DNA from: Cymbomonas tetramitiformis
Taxonomy: Eukaryota > Chlorophyta > Pyramimonadophyceae > Pyramimonadales > Pyramimonadaceae
Direction of reading: 5' to 3'
DNA: 64,000 bases
Assembly: GCA_001247695.2 (NCBI GenBank)
Contig: LGRX02025983.1
Span: 1 to 64,000 of the forward strand
Shown: positions 39,614-49,700 of the stretch, piece after piece
Numbering within the stretch: the first letter of the stretch is position 1
Layout of the letters: the number at the start of each line of letters is the position of its first letter
Notes under the pieces: generated by a model
What the model saw: only the letters and a program-made list of their open reading frames with translations
Told to the model about the DNA's origin: nothing
Databases searched by the model: none
Program-made: the position numbers and the translations under genes

Positions 39614-39929
39614 TGTGCCAGGAGGCACGACGTACCTGCTGAGACACCCATAGTAGGGGGGTCTGATTTCGATGAGAATAAGAGTAGCGAACTATTAGGG
39701 AAATTAGTGAGTGGATGTGACATTGCCTGAGCGAACAGTTGGGGAAAATAATATGTGAGCTCAGAGGAGAGAATAAAGAGAGGTAATAGAGTTGGTCTCT
39801 CAGACTTGGACAGCAAATGATATAACTCTTGCTGTCTGGGTTTATGTTAAATAGTATATCTGAATATATGATATATTTCCTCAAGATAATAGAGGATAAT
39901 AGTCTACTCCTGGGAATTCCCCTGGGACA
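39614..39929 (+). repeat. 3' LTR of retroelement B
   Basis: 316 bases, TGTGCC to GGGACA, followed by the CCAAG duplication and the resumed minisatellite. Confidence 0.95.
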
Positions 39930-40427
39930 CCAAGTCTTAGGAAACTTGGGCGGTCACTGTCATCGCCCCGCCCAAGTCTTAGGAAACTTGGGCGGTCACT
40001 GTCATCGCCCCGCCCAAGTCTTCGAAAACTTGGGCGGTCACTGTCATCGCCCCGCCCAAGTCTTCGAAAACTTGGGCGGTCACTGTCATCGCCCCGCCCA
40101 AGTCTTCGAAAACTTGGGCGGTCACTGTCATCGCCCCGCCCAAGTCTTCGGAAACTTGGGCGGTCACGGTCATCGCCCCGCCCAAGTCTTAGGAAACTTG
40201 GGCGGTCACTGTCATCGCCCCGCCCAAGTCTTCGGAAACTTGGGCGGTCACTGTCATCGCCCCGCCCAAGTCTTCGGAAACTTGGGCGGTCACTGCATCG
40301 CCCCGCCCAAGTCTTCGGAAACTTGGGCGGTCACTGTCATCGTCCCGCCCAAGTCTTCGGAAACTTGGGCGGTCACTGTCATCGCCCCGCCCAAGTCTTA
40401 GGAAACTTGGGCGGTCACTGTCATCGG
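39930..40427. repeat. 42-bp hairpin minisatellite, right part
   Basis: About twelve more 42-base units with the CCGCCCAAGT/ACTTGGGCGG inverted repeat. Variants TCTTCGG, TCTTCGA and TCTTAGG alternate in the loop. One unit lacks a base (CACTGCATCG). Joined with 28579-28879 it made one array of roughly 19 units before element B inserted. Confidence 0.95.
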
Positions 40428-40428
40428 C

Positions 40429-41220
40429 CTACTGAGAAAATAGAGACCATATTATTTTCTCACGCCCAGCTTTCGTAACCTGGCGACACCACCACTCCAG
40501 GATAGGGATAGGGAAGAAGGCACAAAAATACTTCAAGTATTTGGTCTCCTTGAGGCTAGGCTGCACGGCATAAACCCTGTCCCAACGAATCGCTGGGTCC
40601 TCATCCCGCCAGCCATCTCGCTGCCGCTGACAAGCCACAACCCCCTCTTCCTTCCAAATCACAGAATATTTTCCAAGTAGCAGCTCCCCTTCTGCCTCGG
40701 CAAGTTCCCCCTCTCCTTCAGCTTCCTCCTCCTCAGGCCCACTGTCGTCCGCCATGTCGTCATCTGATATGCTTTCAACCACAACTGGTCTGGTAATGCG
40801 AGGGGGACGTCGGATGCCAGTATGTGCTGTGCGTCGGATATCTGGCTGGTCACCAAGTTGTGAGTCCCCGGGAGGCACGCTTGCCTGAGAGCATAGAACA
40901 ATAGCTGTGCTAGTCGGAGCGGCCTCGAGCTCGTCCTCACTGTCTACAGGTGGTTCCTCCGCGAGATACTCTTGCACGAAGCGCAGACTCTTCTCGTGGG
41001 TATCACCATCGTATGTGAAGACCACCTTGAATCGTTTCGCTATGGGCTGCGTTGGGTCATGTCCCGCTATCGTGGCTTCAAGGGGGTGAAGCAAAAGGTC
41101 TCCAGGACCGTCCTTGAACTCCTCAAGGGCCCATTCTCGACCGCATGCGCCCGCAGGAACTCGCAGTTTGTGACCTACAAGTTTTTCAAGTTTTCTCAAG
41201 GGAAACGAGTTGGGCGGCAT
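40429..41220 (-). CDS. Hypothetical N-terminal gene segment of the DNA transposon
   Basis: 264 codons from ATG at 41220. Begins MPPNSFPLRKLEKLVGHKLR; a central acidic block (SISDDDMADDSGPEEEEAEG) precedes KYSVIWKEEGVVACQ and a hydrophobic aromatic C-terminus LKYFCAFFPIPILEWWCRQV. The last part is weakly like the start of PiggyBac-type domains (a KYF...FFP pattern), but the 4-bp GTAT target duplication argues against PiggyBac. A GTAGGC directly at its end could be a splice donor; the next coding on this strand is at 28546, so the minisatellite would be intronic. Confidence 0.5.
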   Translation of the reverse strand: MPPNSFPLRKLEKLVGHKLRVPAGACGREWALEEFKDGPGDLLLHPLEATIAGHDPTQPIAKRFKVVFTYDGDTHEKSLRFVQEYLAEEPPVDSEDELEAAPTSTAIVLCSQASVPPGDSQLGDQPDIRRTAHTGIRRPPRITRPVVVESISDDDMADDSGPEEEEAEGEGELAEAEGELLLGKYSVIWKEEGVVACQRQRDGWRDEDPAIRWDRVYAVQPSLKETKYLKYFCAFFPIPILEWWCRQVTKAGREKIIWSLFSQ

Positions 41221-41392
41221 GCTTCTGTTGACTTTGTGAGTGTCGTCTGGGACCTTCCCATGTTTTAATTTACTTATTTGAGGTGTCTATCAACTAGTTT
41301 TAATGGGGGTTACCAGCCGTTGATCCATTGAGGGCGCAAAAAACAATCGAAGGCTATGGTTGGTTAACCCACCGTAGGGACCCCTTACGGTG

Positions 41393-41420
41393 GGTTAACC
41401 CACCAGTGTGAGATTAGGCA
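41393..41420 (-). repeat. Right TIR of the DNA transposon
   Basis: Ends TGTGAGATTAGGCA; reverse complement TGCCTAATCTCACA matches the left TIR. Preceded by an imperfect palindrome AACCCACCGTA...TACGGTGGGTT (41366-41398). GTAT follows at 41421-41424. Confidence 0.8.
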
Positions 41421-43266
41421 GTATGGTTTTCACTTAATGGGGAATGGGATAAACAGGCGGAAATTCTAACCGAAAGATTAAAATATACTCTCACGTCTAT
41501 CCAACTGCAGCACATGACTTTGCACCAGCTAAGATATGTTATAAATGCGGTAGTAGTTCCCAGAATGGCATACCCTCTCAAAGTCACGTCAGCAATTGCT
41601 AATTCCTCAAATACTGTGGCTATTTAATTAGACAAAATGATAGCGTCGTTTATAATCAAATACCTGAGCTGCCCCTTTGACACCAATCATCAAATAATTT
41701 GGACAGCAGTCGCCCAGGGGGGGTACGGCATCGATAGCGTTTTCGACATTGCAACCGCCTCGTGCATTACTGAAACCATGAACACCCTATGTTCTGCAGA
41801 TGAACATGAATATTGGCAACACAACCACACTGATCGTATCACTGACCCTCACCTCATCTCATTATATCGCAGAAACAGCAATCTTTGGCTTAAAATAATG
41901 ATCCGCAACATGAACAATGAAATGAGTAATAATGCCATCTCGGGCTTACCCTTTTCACACTATGCAACCTACAGTCACACAAAAGACAAGCGCTTTAACT
42001 GGTTTAGGCGTACAAGCCACATTATGGCCAAACTTGGATACGCTATAGACTCTAAAAATTATCCTGAAAATGAAGCAGGTGAAACCACATTGGTCACCAC
42101 TCTTCCCAGACAACTCTACATGTCAAGGAATGTGACCTTCGCAATACGAAAATATAATCTAAAGCACACAGGTTCATTTCTGACCCCTTGCGGTGGAATG
42201 CTTAAAAACTGGCAAGAAAGCAAAGGCTTTTTTAGGTTGAACGGTAACAGACCCCCTGAATGGCTTACTGTAATTGAAAAAGAGATGCTACAAAACCCCG
42301 CAGATCCGGACCCACAGGTCAGATATGTCTAGAAACAATACATAGACATCATTGTACCCCCGGACACGGGTGAGTTTCATTGGAAAGGCAATGGTGACAA
42401 AGACTCTATTTCCCTTATTCACATCACCAATATTGACATAGAGGCCAGGTCAATTCATTATACAACATACAGTAACAACATCAGAAACTCTTATGTCTTT
42501 GACAGAATCGAAGGCACCAACAGCCTTCAATATGACTTCGAATATAGTATCTCCGATGATGGCTGCATTTTAATTCCAACAGGGCCCATTATCGAGTATA
42601 ATGTCGATATGGACCCACCCCATACGGTCCTTGCCAAAGTTAATGATATTAACTTACACTATGATTACATCTCAGATAGACAGCATGAAACTATCATTGC
42701 TAGAATGAGAAACAAAACTGCGGAAGAAAATAGTGAATTTAGCTGCCCTAGTGATTCAGAAGAAGAATCCAGTCCCCCCGCTGAAAAGAGTAACCAAATG
42801 GAGGATTGTGATATGGCTAGCGATGGCTTACTGTTTGCCGGCAAGAAATCAGCATGTAGTGGTGCAGCATATGCCATAAAAATCTTTGACAACGGGATGC
42901 CATTAATTCGTAAGATGAATATCCCTCCTTCAAGAACTTTTACCGCATCTGGGCTATTTATTAAGGAGGATATTCAAAACCCCAGTAGCACGTCAGCTGA
43001 AATTGCGGGATTGCGATTCCTGCTCACAGAACAAAAGGAGAAGCTTCTCAAATCCATGACTCCAATGGTGCACGCTATTAACTCCATGGCCGCAATTTCT
43101 GCTGTAACAAAGGATGGTAGATCCATGAGTGCCCGTGACAAACTTCGTGAAGCCAACCGCAGAGATGTGCAGGCCGTCCGCCTACTACTAGAAGAACTTG
43201 GCTTCTACAGTGGAGGGGATCACAGTAAAATCATTCTCAAATGGATAAGAGGTCACAATAATGACA
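41421..43266 (+). pseudogene. LINE ORF2 second part: RT thumb, C-terminal region and RNase H
   Basis: Continues the RT frame from 15950: VWFSLNGEWDKQAEILTERL, then QLRYVINAVVVPRMAYPL, the usual LINE thumb sequence. Stops occur near 41626 (TAA) and 42330 (TAG), with homologous-looking protein continuing in the same frame. From about 42820 an RNase H domain follows: ASDGLLFAG (first Asp), SSTSAEIAGLRFLL (Glu), and ILKWIRGHNND (the W-x-x-GH block before the last Asp). It is cut at 43267 by a direct-repeat element, so the 3' end and poly(A) are missing. Confidence 0.8.
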
Positions 43267-43418
43267 TGTCGCGATTATGCACCGTGCGCTGTGTCGTGGC
43301 GGGTGGCGTGCAGCGGGTGTGCGGGTGGGAAGTGGATGGGCTGTTGGGACCTCGGGTGTGCGGGGCAGCGGTGCCGGGTTGCGCGGGTTGTTGACGGGGG
43401 AAATTCTTTTAGTTATAT
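43267..43418 (+). repeat. Left 150-bp direct repeat (possible LTR)
   Basis: Starts TGTCGCGATTATGCACC and ends TTTTAGTTATAT. About 90% identical to 46226-46373. It cuts the LINE RNase H. TG start fits an LTR; the other end and the target duplication do not clearly fit. Confidence 0.65.
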
Positions 43419-43589
43419 AATGGAAAGTGGAAGGTTCAGGGCCCTCGACAGACTGGTGGAAACAGTCCTATTTGGAAGTTTTGAAAACTTGCACGGTTGA
43501 CTGTGCATCCCCAAAAACCTGACTGGCAACCTGACGAGAAGGTGCCCGGTCAGTGAAGGTTCCCTGGTGAAGGGAGGTGAAGAGTGAAA

Positions 43590-44770
43590 AAGGCTCGTGA
43601 ATTTCCAGCTCTTCAGGACAGGTTGGCGGAGCAGATATGGCTTCGCAGCGAAGGTCGGGCAGACAGGTTGACGTGCAAATTCACAAGAGGTCGAAGGTCG
43701 TCAGGCAGCGGCGACCAAATTCACAGCTTCTTTGTGCCGGCTAAAAAGGGCGAATTCGACACTCAGGTTGTGCTGGCCAGTCCGGTTGGGGATGCCCACA
43801 ACGGCGGCAAGCAGCCAGGAAAAACGTCGCTATGGCCAGCACAAGCGGTGGCAGCAAAAGCGGCTGGCCTAAAGGAGCTCGAGGATTCATGTTGCTTCGT
43901 CAGGAGTTGAACGGTGTGAATTCACACGTCAGCTGAAAGGGCTGGTGAGCACGTGAATGCACACCGAAGGCAGCAAAAAGGACCGCGAAGAAGGGGCGGC
44001 CGTCTCGTTGAATTTGCAGAATTCACCAAAAGGGCTGCACTGGACGGTTGTCGTGGTGAAACGAGCTTGGTGGAGCACGCTGGATTCTCTCGTCGCGGAC
44101 ACGTTCTGACTAGCACCAAAAAGGGAGAAGCTGGCAAGCCGTGCCGTCGTTGCCGTGTTTTACCGCAACGCTCTGGGGGTGGGAATTCACGGGAGAGCGA
44201 AGTGCTGCGCCTCACCTGAGAATTCCCACTGGACTTCGGGAAAGAAAGGTAGTCGTGGGCAGCGAAGACGACGCCTTCGCGTGGAAAAGGTGGGAAAAGA
44301 AAGTTGAAGCGTTAGCGCAAGGCGATAGGGGATAGCTGCGGCACGAACGCACACCGCAAACGCACACACACATACATGAATTCGCAGTACAACGTTGCGC
44401 GCCTGTGCTTCTGCTGCAGGGTGAATTCAACTGTGGTCCTGGCTCTTCGTTGGCTCAGCGATATCCTGCGGGCAGGCCCGTTTCTTGCGGGAATTCGTGT
44501 TGAAAGCTCACATAGGGCCCGGTGTCTCGAACTTACCTCGACTGCGCGGAGCTTCGGTTTTTACAAGGGTGAATTTACTCTCAGTAGTGCGGGTGTGGAC
44601 TTACGTAAGCGCGCTGTATCGGAGCGGGAGCGAACGTGAATTCGTGTCTGTGAAAGTTGCGATATGCGTGTATGCAAACCGTGCGCCGAGAGGGCTGTTC
44701 CTGACTGATTCAAGTCGGTGCTTCGCGGGTGCGTTAAATTCACAAGGCTACCGTGAATTCGGCAGGGAAA
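43590..44770. repeat. Cluster of GTGAATTC(AC)-like motifs
   Basis: GAATTC occurs near 43752, 43918, 44019, 44181, 44221, 44377, 44423, 44492, 44638 and 44754, with further one-mismatch versions (GTGAATTTCC, AAATTCAC, GTGAATGCAC) between. One site, near 43914, is the full palindrome GTGTGAATTCACAC. This is far above chance for a 6-base site in 1.2 kb. Confidence 0.75.
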
Positions 44771-45870
44771 TATCTTGTTTCTTGTATTACAAACTTACGC
44801 ACGACCAATATGATTTTGAAAGGTTCAGTTTGTTCTCAGCAGACTGATTGAAAAGTTCCTATTTTCCTGTTGTTAAGAGGCTAATTTCCTACAGCTGCAG
44901 CGAGGTCTTTGGTGACCTTTCGGTTCGCGATGTTTCGCCTTCTCCAATCGGCGGTCTGTTTCTACGTTTGAACCGTCGCTGGATGCTACATTCCGTTGGT
45001 GACTTTTGAGATGCCATATTTCGAACGGAGTTGCTGTTGTGAGGGGATGTCACATGTGGTGCGTCAGCTGCGAGTCGGCGGGCGCTCCCGCGCTCGGGGC
45101 GCTTCGCGGCGTTTCGCGTCGTTCTTCTTGATGTTGCTGGTGCCAGCTGCGATCCGGTGCGGCGAGCCAGAGGTCTTGTCCGCGTGGCGCGGTTGAGATG
45201 CTGTGGTGCCTGTGATGTCTTTTGATCCTCGTGAGGCCGTGGATGGGCTTGGCTTGGTCCGGCGGACTTCGTGTGACATCCGGTGGGGGTGTCATCCTGT
45301 TCGCGAAAGTGGGAGCTCTCTGGAAGAAAAGCTTTTCTTCTGCTTTTCTGGACGAACAGAAATCGGGTCTGAACGAACAGAAATCGGGTTTGGGTTGCTG
45401 TCGTACACGATGACGTGGCTGTCGTGCCGCTGAATAACTGACTGTGGTGTTTTGGGGGTAACGTCGCGGCTGATAGGCTGCGGGCAGCGTCTGCGGTTAC
45501 TGTGCTGAGGTGCTGTTGTCGTGACAGGTCGTACTGTCGTGCTTTGGGGGTTGGTACATACATTGGGGTACGCGTGAAAAGCGCCGTCGGGCGGGTAACT
45601 GATTGTGGGGGATGGGGTTTTATAGGGCGGTGTAGCAGTCGCGCTGAGTATAAATGCTGATGTGGCCTTTCGCGATATTTGGCCGTTTTCACTTGTGTGC
45701 GGGGGCGGGTTGGCGCATAGGCTTGGCGCCTGCGAGCATGTGCGTTTCTTGTGCCGTGATGATGAGGCGTGGTTTATATCTGAAGGGTGACTGGCTGACG
45801 GGGACGTATCGCGGTGGGCTGACTTATGGGAGCTGGTGGTGCCTGAGTACGAAAGCGGGGTAGTGGGTGT

Positions 45871-46155
45871 AACAGAGTGGGAAAATAATGGTATAACTGG
45901 GTGGGCGAGAATGGGGGTAGCCGAATGGGGGGAAATGGTGTAGCCGAGTCGGGAAAAATGGTAATAACTGAGTGGGAAAATGGGTATAATCGCATGGGGG
46001 GGTTGGGACGTGACTGAATGGGGAAATAATGGTATAACTGAGTGGGCGAGAATGGGGGTAGCTGAATGGGGGGAAATGGTGTAGCCGAGTGGGGGAAAAT
46101 GGTAATAACTGAGTGGGAAAGTGGGTGTAATCGCATGGGGGGGTAGGGACGTGAC
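45871..46155 (+). repeat. Two copies of a 140-bp G-rich unit
   Basis: The phrases AATAATGGTATAACTG, GAATGGGGGTAGC and GGGAAATGGTGTAGCCGAG recur at 140-base spacing, and within each unit AACTGAGTGGG and GAATGGGG subrepeats occur. No coding seen. Confidence 0.8.
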
Positions 46156-46225
46156 TGAGTGGGGACAGCGGGGAGGGGCGTTGTTGTAAGTCCCCCGTGT
46201 CTGGAGTGTTCGTAGTTGTGACAGC

Positions 46226-46373
46226 TGTCGCGATTATGCACCGTGCGCCGTGTCGTGGCGGGTGGCGTGTAGCGGGTGTGCGGGGGGAAGCAGATGGGCT
46301 GTTTGGACCTCGGGTGTGCGGGGCAGCGGTACCGGGTTGCGCGGTTGTTGACGGGGAAAACTTTTAGTTATAT
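46226..46373 (+). repeat. Right 150-bp direct repeat (possible LTR)
   Basis: Partner of 43267-43418. It is followed by a run of nine C. The upstream flank TGACAGC and the left flank TGACA are similar, so the repeat may be slightly longer than drawn. Confidence 0.65.
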
Positions 46374-47042
46374 CCCCCCCCCAGCTGAGGGCGTACCGGA
46401 CGGGGAGCTTTCAGCTGGTTAAGACAGGGAAGGTGGGGTGTGTGTGTTGTGGCGTGGTATGTGGGTGAGTGGGGCAGTGAGGGTGGTGGCGGTGGTCGGG
46501 GCGTGGATGGGGTCTTTGATGCTTTTGTGGCTGGCAGTTTGGGTCTTGGTGGTGGTGGGTGCGTTGTGGGGGGTGGTGACCGTGGGCAGCGGGACTTGTT
46601 GAGCGAGGGAGGAAAAAAAATTGCCGGGCTGTACCCCCCCAGCTGAGGGCGCACTGGGTGGGGAACCGTCAGCTGGTCTCGCAGCTGGTTGTTTGAGTGC
46701 TGTTGGAGGACGGCGTGTCTTTCTCGTAGTCGCTGGCTTGGGTGCTTCCGTTGGCGGGCGTGTCCGCCTCGTTGTTGCGGGTCTGAGTGTTACTGGTGGC
46801 GGGCGTGTTGACCTCGGAGGTGATTGACTGAATTGTTGTGACTGTGTGTGTGTGGTGTTTTTTTTTTTAATTTGAGTATGTTGTGTTGGGGCTGTGGCAA
46901 TGTTTTCCAGGGTTACTGCGGGAGTGTTGCTTCTGGGTGGTCTTGATGTGAGGTGGGGGCCTTAGGGGGTAAGGTGGCTCAGAGTTGCCGGGTGCCTGTT
47001 GCGGCGGCTCCTTTGTGATGTTGGGGAGGTAGTGGGTTGTGG
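46374..47042. other. G/T-rich strand-biased spacer
   Basis: The plus strand is mostly G and T with many GGTGG and GGGG runs. The phrase CCCCCAGCTGAGGGCG occurs at about 46376 and again at 46634, each followed by GGGGA...TCAGCTGGT, a duplicated 45-base segment. The 3' LTR of element D would be expected here but could not be defined. Confidence 0.45.
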
Positions 47043-47749
47043 TCAGAAGGACATGGTGCACGCTGCTGCTTGCAGTTTGAGCCTACGCTGCAGTGTGGTG
47101 GCGGTGTCGGCTATGATGAGCCACACGTTGCGTCTGTCGAGTGGGCCCTTTTGCTTGCAGAGCAAGATGCTCATACGTTGCGCGGTGGCCAGCTCCCATA
47201 GCCAGCTCCGTCTGGCTGTGTGCGCGTCGAACACGTAGTGTAGGGGCACGTGGGCGCATGTCAGTTCTCTTCCTACTGTCAGCAATGGCAGGGCGATGTC
47301 GAGTACCCTGAAGGAGGGGCTGGTGACCACGATGTTGTAGCTGGTCATGCGTCTGACGTTGTTGGGTTGTAGGGCGTCCACTGGGGTGCTGGTGGCCATA
47401 GCGGGGTTGATGTCTGAGGAGTGTGTGTACACGCCGTGTGGGTGTAGGGCTGCTTCGATGGCGCCAGTGCCGGCGTAGGGGTCCCATACTCTGTCTGCGG
47501 GCTGCCAGGTGATGTGTGTAGCCAACTGCTCGATTTCGGAAGGGGTGGTGACCACTAGTTGCGTGCCCCACTGTTTGGCGCTGACGCGTTGACATTCCGC
47601 GTCAGTCATCGGGTGGCGGTGTCTGACGGTGCTGGGGTTGGTAGTGGCTGCGTCTAAGAGCTCCTGGGCTTGTTGGCGTATGTGCTGGGTGAGCTTGGTG
47701 ATGTGGGCGGGGTCCCAGTGCCCTGGCAGGAGGGTGGCCGTTGCGCGCA
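47043..47749 (-). pseudogene. Amino-methyltransferase-like domain of retroelement D
   Basis: From the insertion point the frame runs RATATLLPGHWDPAHITKL, MTDAECQRVSAKQWGTQLVV, then RVWDPYAGTGAIEAAL (SAM-binding motif I, DPYAGTG, about 47480-47440), SSDINP (motif II position) and NIVVTSPSFRVLD (motif IV position, SPS where N6-adenine and N4-cytosine enzymes have DPPY/NPPY/SPP), ending in a stop at 47043. The fold looks like a Rossmann DNA methyltransferase, but motif IV is altered, so catalysis is uncertain. It is cut from its N-terminal partner by CACTA element 2. Confidence 0.72.
47747..47749. repeat. Left GCA target duplication of CACTA element 2
   Basis: GCA here and at 49713-49715 flanks the TIRs. 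Three bases is the target size of CACTA elements. Confidence 0.8.
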
Positions 47750-47774
47750 CCCTACAAATTTTGGAAACCCCGGT

Positions 47775-48655
47775 GCATATGTACCCGACATGTACCGGGA
47801 ACGTGTACCCAACGTGTACCCAACCTGTACCCAACGTGTACCCAACCTGTACCCAACGTGTACCCAACGTGTACCCGACGTGTACCAAAACAGTAAAAAA
47901 CGGGATCTGGTACATGTCGGGTACACGTGTACTCTACCTTGTACCCGACGTGTACTTGCTCGCGGCGCGGCATGCGTACCCGGCATGCGTACCCGCCGCC
48001 GGGTACATGCCGGGTACATGCTGGGTACATGCGCCCGTGTATGTACCGTATGCCGCCTGCGCATGTACCCGGCATGTACGCATGTACGGGCACATGTGTA
48101 CCGCATATGTACTCAGGTTACCGTTGGATGTTACCGTTGGGACACCCGGGGTACATGGTGGGTACATATGTACTTAGACCAAGTACATATGTACTTATGG
48201 ATATAAACATGCCTGGTGCGCACGTACCCGACATGCACCCACGCATCAGGTACATGCCGGGTATGCTTGTACGCAGGTCAGGTACATATGTACTTATTGA
48301 TACTAACATAATTTGTGCATATGTACCCCGCATGTACATTTGAGTGAGGTACATGCCAAGTGCGCATGTACGCAGGCCAGGTACATATGTACTTATTGAT
48401 ATTAACATGACTAGTGCACATGTACCCCGCATGTACCTTTGACTGAGGTACATGTCGGGTACGCATGTACGCAGGCCAGGTACATATGTACTTATTGATA
48501 TTAACATACATGGTACACCTGTACCCCGCATGTACCTTTGATTGAGGTACATGCCGGGTACGCATGTACGCAGGCCACCCCGCATGTACCTTTGATTGAG
48601 GTACATGTCGGGTGCGAGACTGATTTGATATCGATGTGATGGTACATACGTGCTT
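47775..48655. repeat. Left subterminal GTACATG/GTACCC motif array
   Basis: First a run of CGTGTACCCAAC units at 12-base spacing (about 47806-47885), then inverted pairs GTACATGCCGGGTAC and several 110-base units with ACATATGTACTTATTGATA (about 48288, 48380, 48480). Each unit holds GCATGTACCTTTGA and CATGTACGCAGGCC. Confidence 0.85.
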
Positions 48656-48685
48656 GATGTCGGGAGGGGGGATGCTTATATTCCA

Positions 48686-49035
48686 GGTTCGGCCGGGTGG
48701 ATGACATCTATCGAGTGGAGCTTGGAGGAAGACCGTACGTGTTTGTCAAGGTTTCGTGGCTCAAGAAGCCAACTAAAGCTTTAACGGCCGCTTTGCGTGC
48801 GAGGCATTCCATCATAGGAGCGGATAGTGTTTCAAACTGCTTCTACGTATTGGACCCAGAGAATCCGGCCACTGAATTCGATCGAAAAGAACCGTTTATG
48901 CTTGCCGAGGAGATTGCTTCTCAAGTGGTGATTCGAAAGCATCCTTGCATGGAAACCTCGGTGGTCTTGGATCCGCTAGCCGACTTCTTTGAGCAGATTG
49001 TCCGAGATGAGAATCCCAGTGACGACGAGGCATGA
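48686..49035 (+). pseudogene. Last transposase exon of CACTA element 2
   Basis: Opens after a splice-acceptor-like TTCCAG at 48680-48685 and reads FGRVDDIYRVELGGRPYVFV to a stop at 49033-49035. It parallels the end of the CACTA 1 transposase: VDDIYRVELGG with IMKIVKLDLPG, KEPFMLAEEIASQVVI with SQPFVRANSIENQVVI, and LDPLADFFEQI with LDRKADFFREI, then an acidic tail. All earlier exons are deleted. Confidence 0.78.
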
Positions 49036-49084
49036 TAGATAAACATAGGTAAATGTAATTGTATATAATGATCGTTTTTGTTAT

Positions 49085-49700
49085 GCTGAATTGTTAAATT
49101 CACACATGGTACATTGTCGGTACACGTGCACGCCATATATAACACGCGTGGGGTTACTATGTACCCACGTCGTACTAAGGGGGTGCGTTCACATGTACCC
49201 AACATGCACTAGTCTGCCATTTGGTACATGGCCGGTACATGTGTACGAGTAACCATGTACCCAGCAAGTACTCAGCATGTACTGCATGGTACACGTTGGG
49301 TGCATGTGTACGCGGGACCATGTACCCGGCATGTACCTACATGTACCCGCCCGGTGCATGCTGGGTGCATGTGTACGTAGCCTACTCGATTGCGTACACA
49401 TGCACCCCGCATGCACCGTTCTGGAAGTGTGTACCCGTCGACGGGGTACATGTAGGTACACGTAGGCACACGCCAGTCCTGTTTTCCGGATGTCCATTTC
49501 TGAAGGAACAACTCATTTGTTTTACATCGAAACTTGTCAAGGATGTCTTAGTCACTCATGGCCTTGACATATATGTGAAAATATTGCACTTTTTTACAAC
49601 TCGGATTTTCACTGAGTTTTGGGCCGCAAGTTGGGAGTGGGTAGGTACATATGTACCTTGCCAAAGTACATGCCGGGTACATGTCGGGTACAGGCGTCCT
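49085..49700. repeat. Right subterminal GTACATG motif array
   Basis: Dense ACATGGT, GGTACATG, CATGTACCC and GTGCATGTGTACG motifs from about 49105 to 49460, and again at 49645-49690. A motif-free stretch lies at about 49485-49640. Confidence 0.85.

Larger units (their letters stand above)
28880..39929 (+). mobile_element. LTR retroelement B, Ty3/Gypsy chromovirus type, RT deleted
   Basis: Two near-identical LTRs (28880-29194 and 39614-39929) starting TGTGCCAGGAGGCAC and ending CCCCTGGGACA, flanked by the 5-bp duplication CCAAG (28875-28879 and 39930-39934). Internal coding begins in RNase H and runs through a Dam-like methyltransferase, integrase, chromodomain and cytosine-C5-like methyltransferase, as in element A; Gag, protease and RT are absent or replaced by unrelated Pro-rich sequence. 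It contains a complete gag-only element at 30235-33774. Low LTR divergence means a recent insertion, probably mobilised in trans. Confidence 0.93.
15951..41420 (-). mobile_element. DNA transposon of unrecognised family, enlarged by nested insertions
   Basis: Left end TGCCTATTCTCACA, right end (reverse complement) TGCCTAATCTCACA, 13 of 14 matching, each followed within a few bases by a GGTGGGTTA block. A 4-bp GTAT duplication flanks it, and removing it restores the LINE reading frame. Its own genes appear to run on the minus strand from 41220 to about 16679. Subtracting the CACTA element (about 18.2-25.0 kb) and retroelement B (28880-39929) leaves roughly 7.6 kb. A 4-bp GTAT duplication excludes a classic TTAA PiggyBac and does not suit CACTA, hAT or Mutator; no DDE transposase could be recognised. 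The boundaries are strong, the family is unknown. Confidence 0.8.
43419..46225. other. Interior between the 150-bp direct repeats, no recognised gene
   Basis: No recognisable domain in any frame; the longest frame (minus, 44889-45692) is Arg/Thr/Pro/His-rich without known motifs. Two features stand out: a cluster of GTGAATTC-like motifs at 43590-44770, and a duplicated 140-base G-rich unit at 45871-46155. The whole could be a non-autonomous LTR element (TRIM or LARD) of about 3.1 kb. Confidence 0.4.

Noticed and set aside
28579..40427. CRISPR-like array (regular 42-bp repeats with hairpins)
   Set aside because: There are no unique spacers; the whole 42-bp unit repeats, the context is a eukaryotic transposon, and no Cas-like gene is present.
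40429..41220. PiggyBac transposase
   Set aside because: The KYF...FFP C-terminus is suggestive, but the element duplicates GTAT and not TTAA, its ends do not begin CCC, and no downstream catalytic Asp motifs were recognised.
44889..45692. 267-codon minus-strand ORF as a gene
   Set aside because: Composition is Arg/Thr/Ser/Pro/His-rich without motifs, as expected for a GC-rich antisense frame, and it lies in the non-coding interior between direct repeats.
47654..48606. Several 100-180 codon ORFs rich in Tyr, Val, Gly, Thr and Cys
   Set aside because: They are translations of the GTACATG/GTACCC motif array in CACTA element 2.
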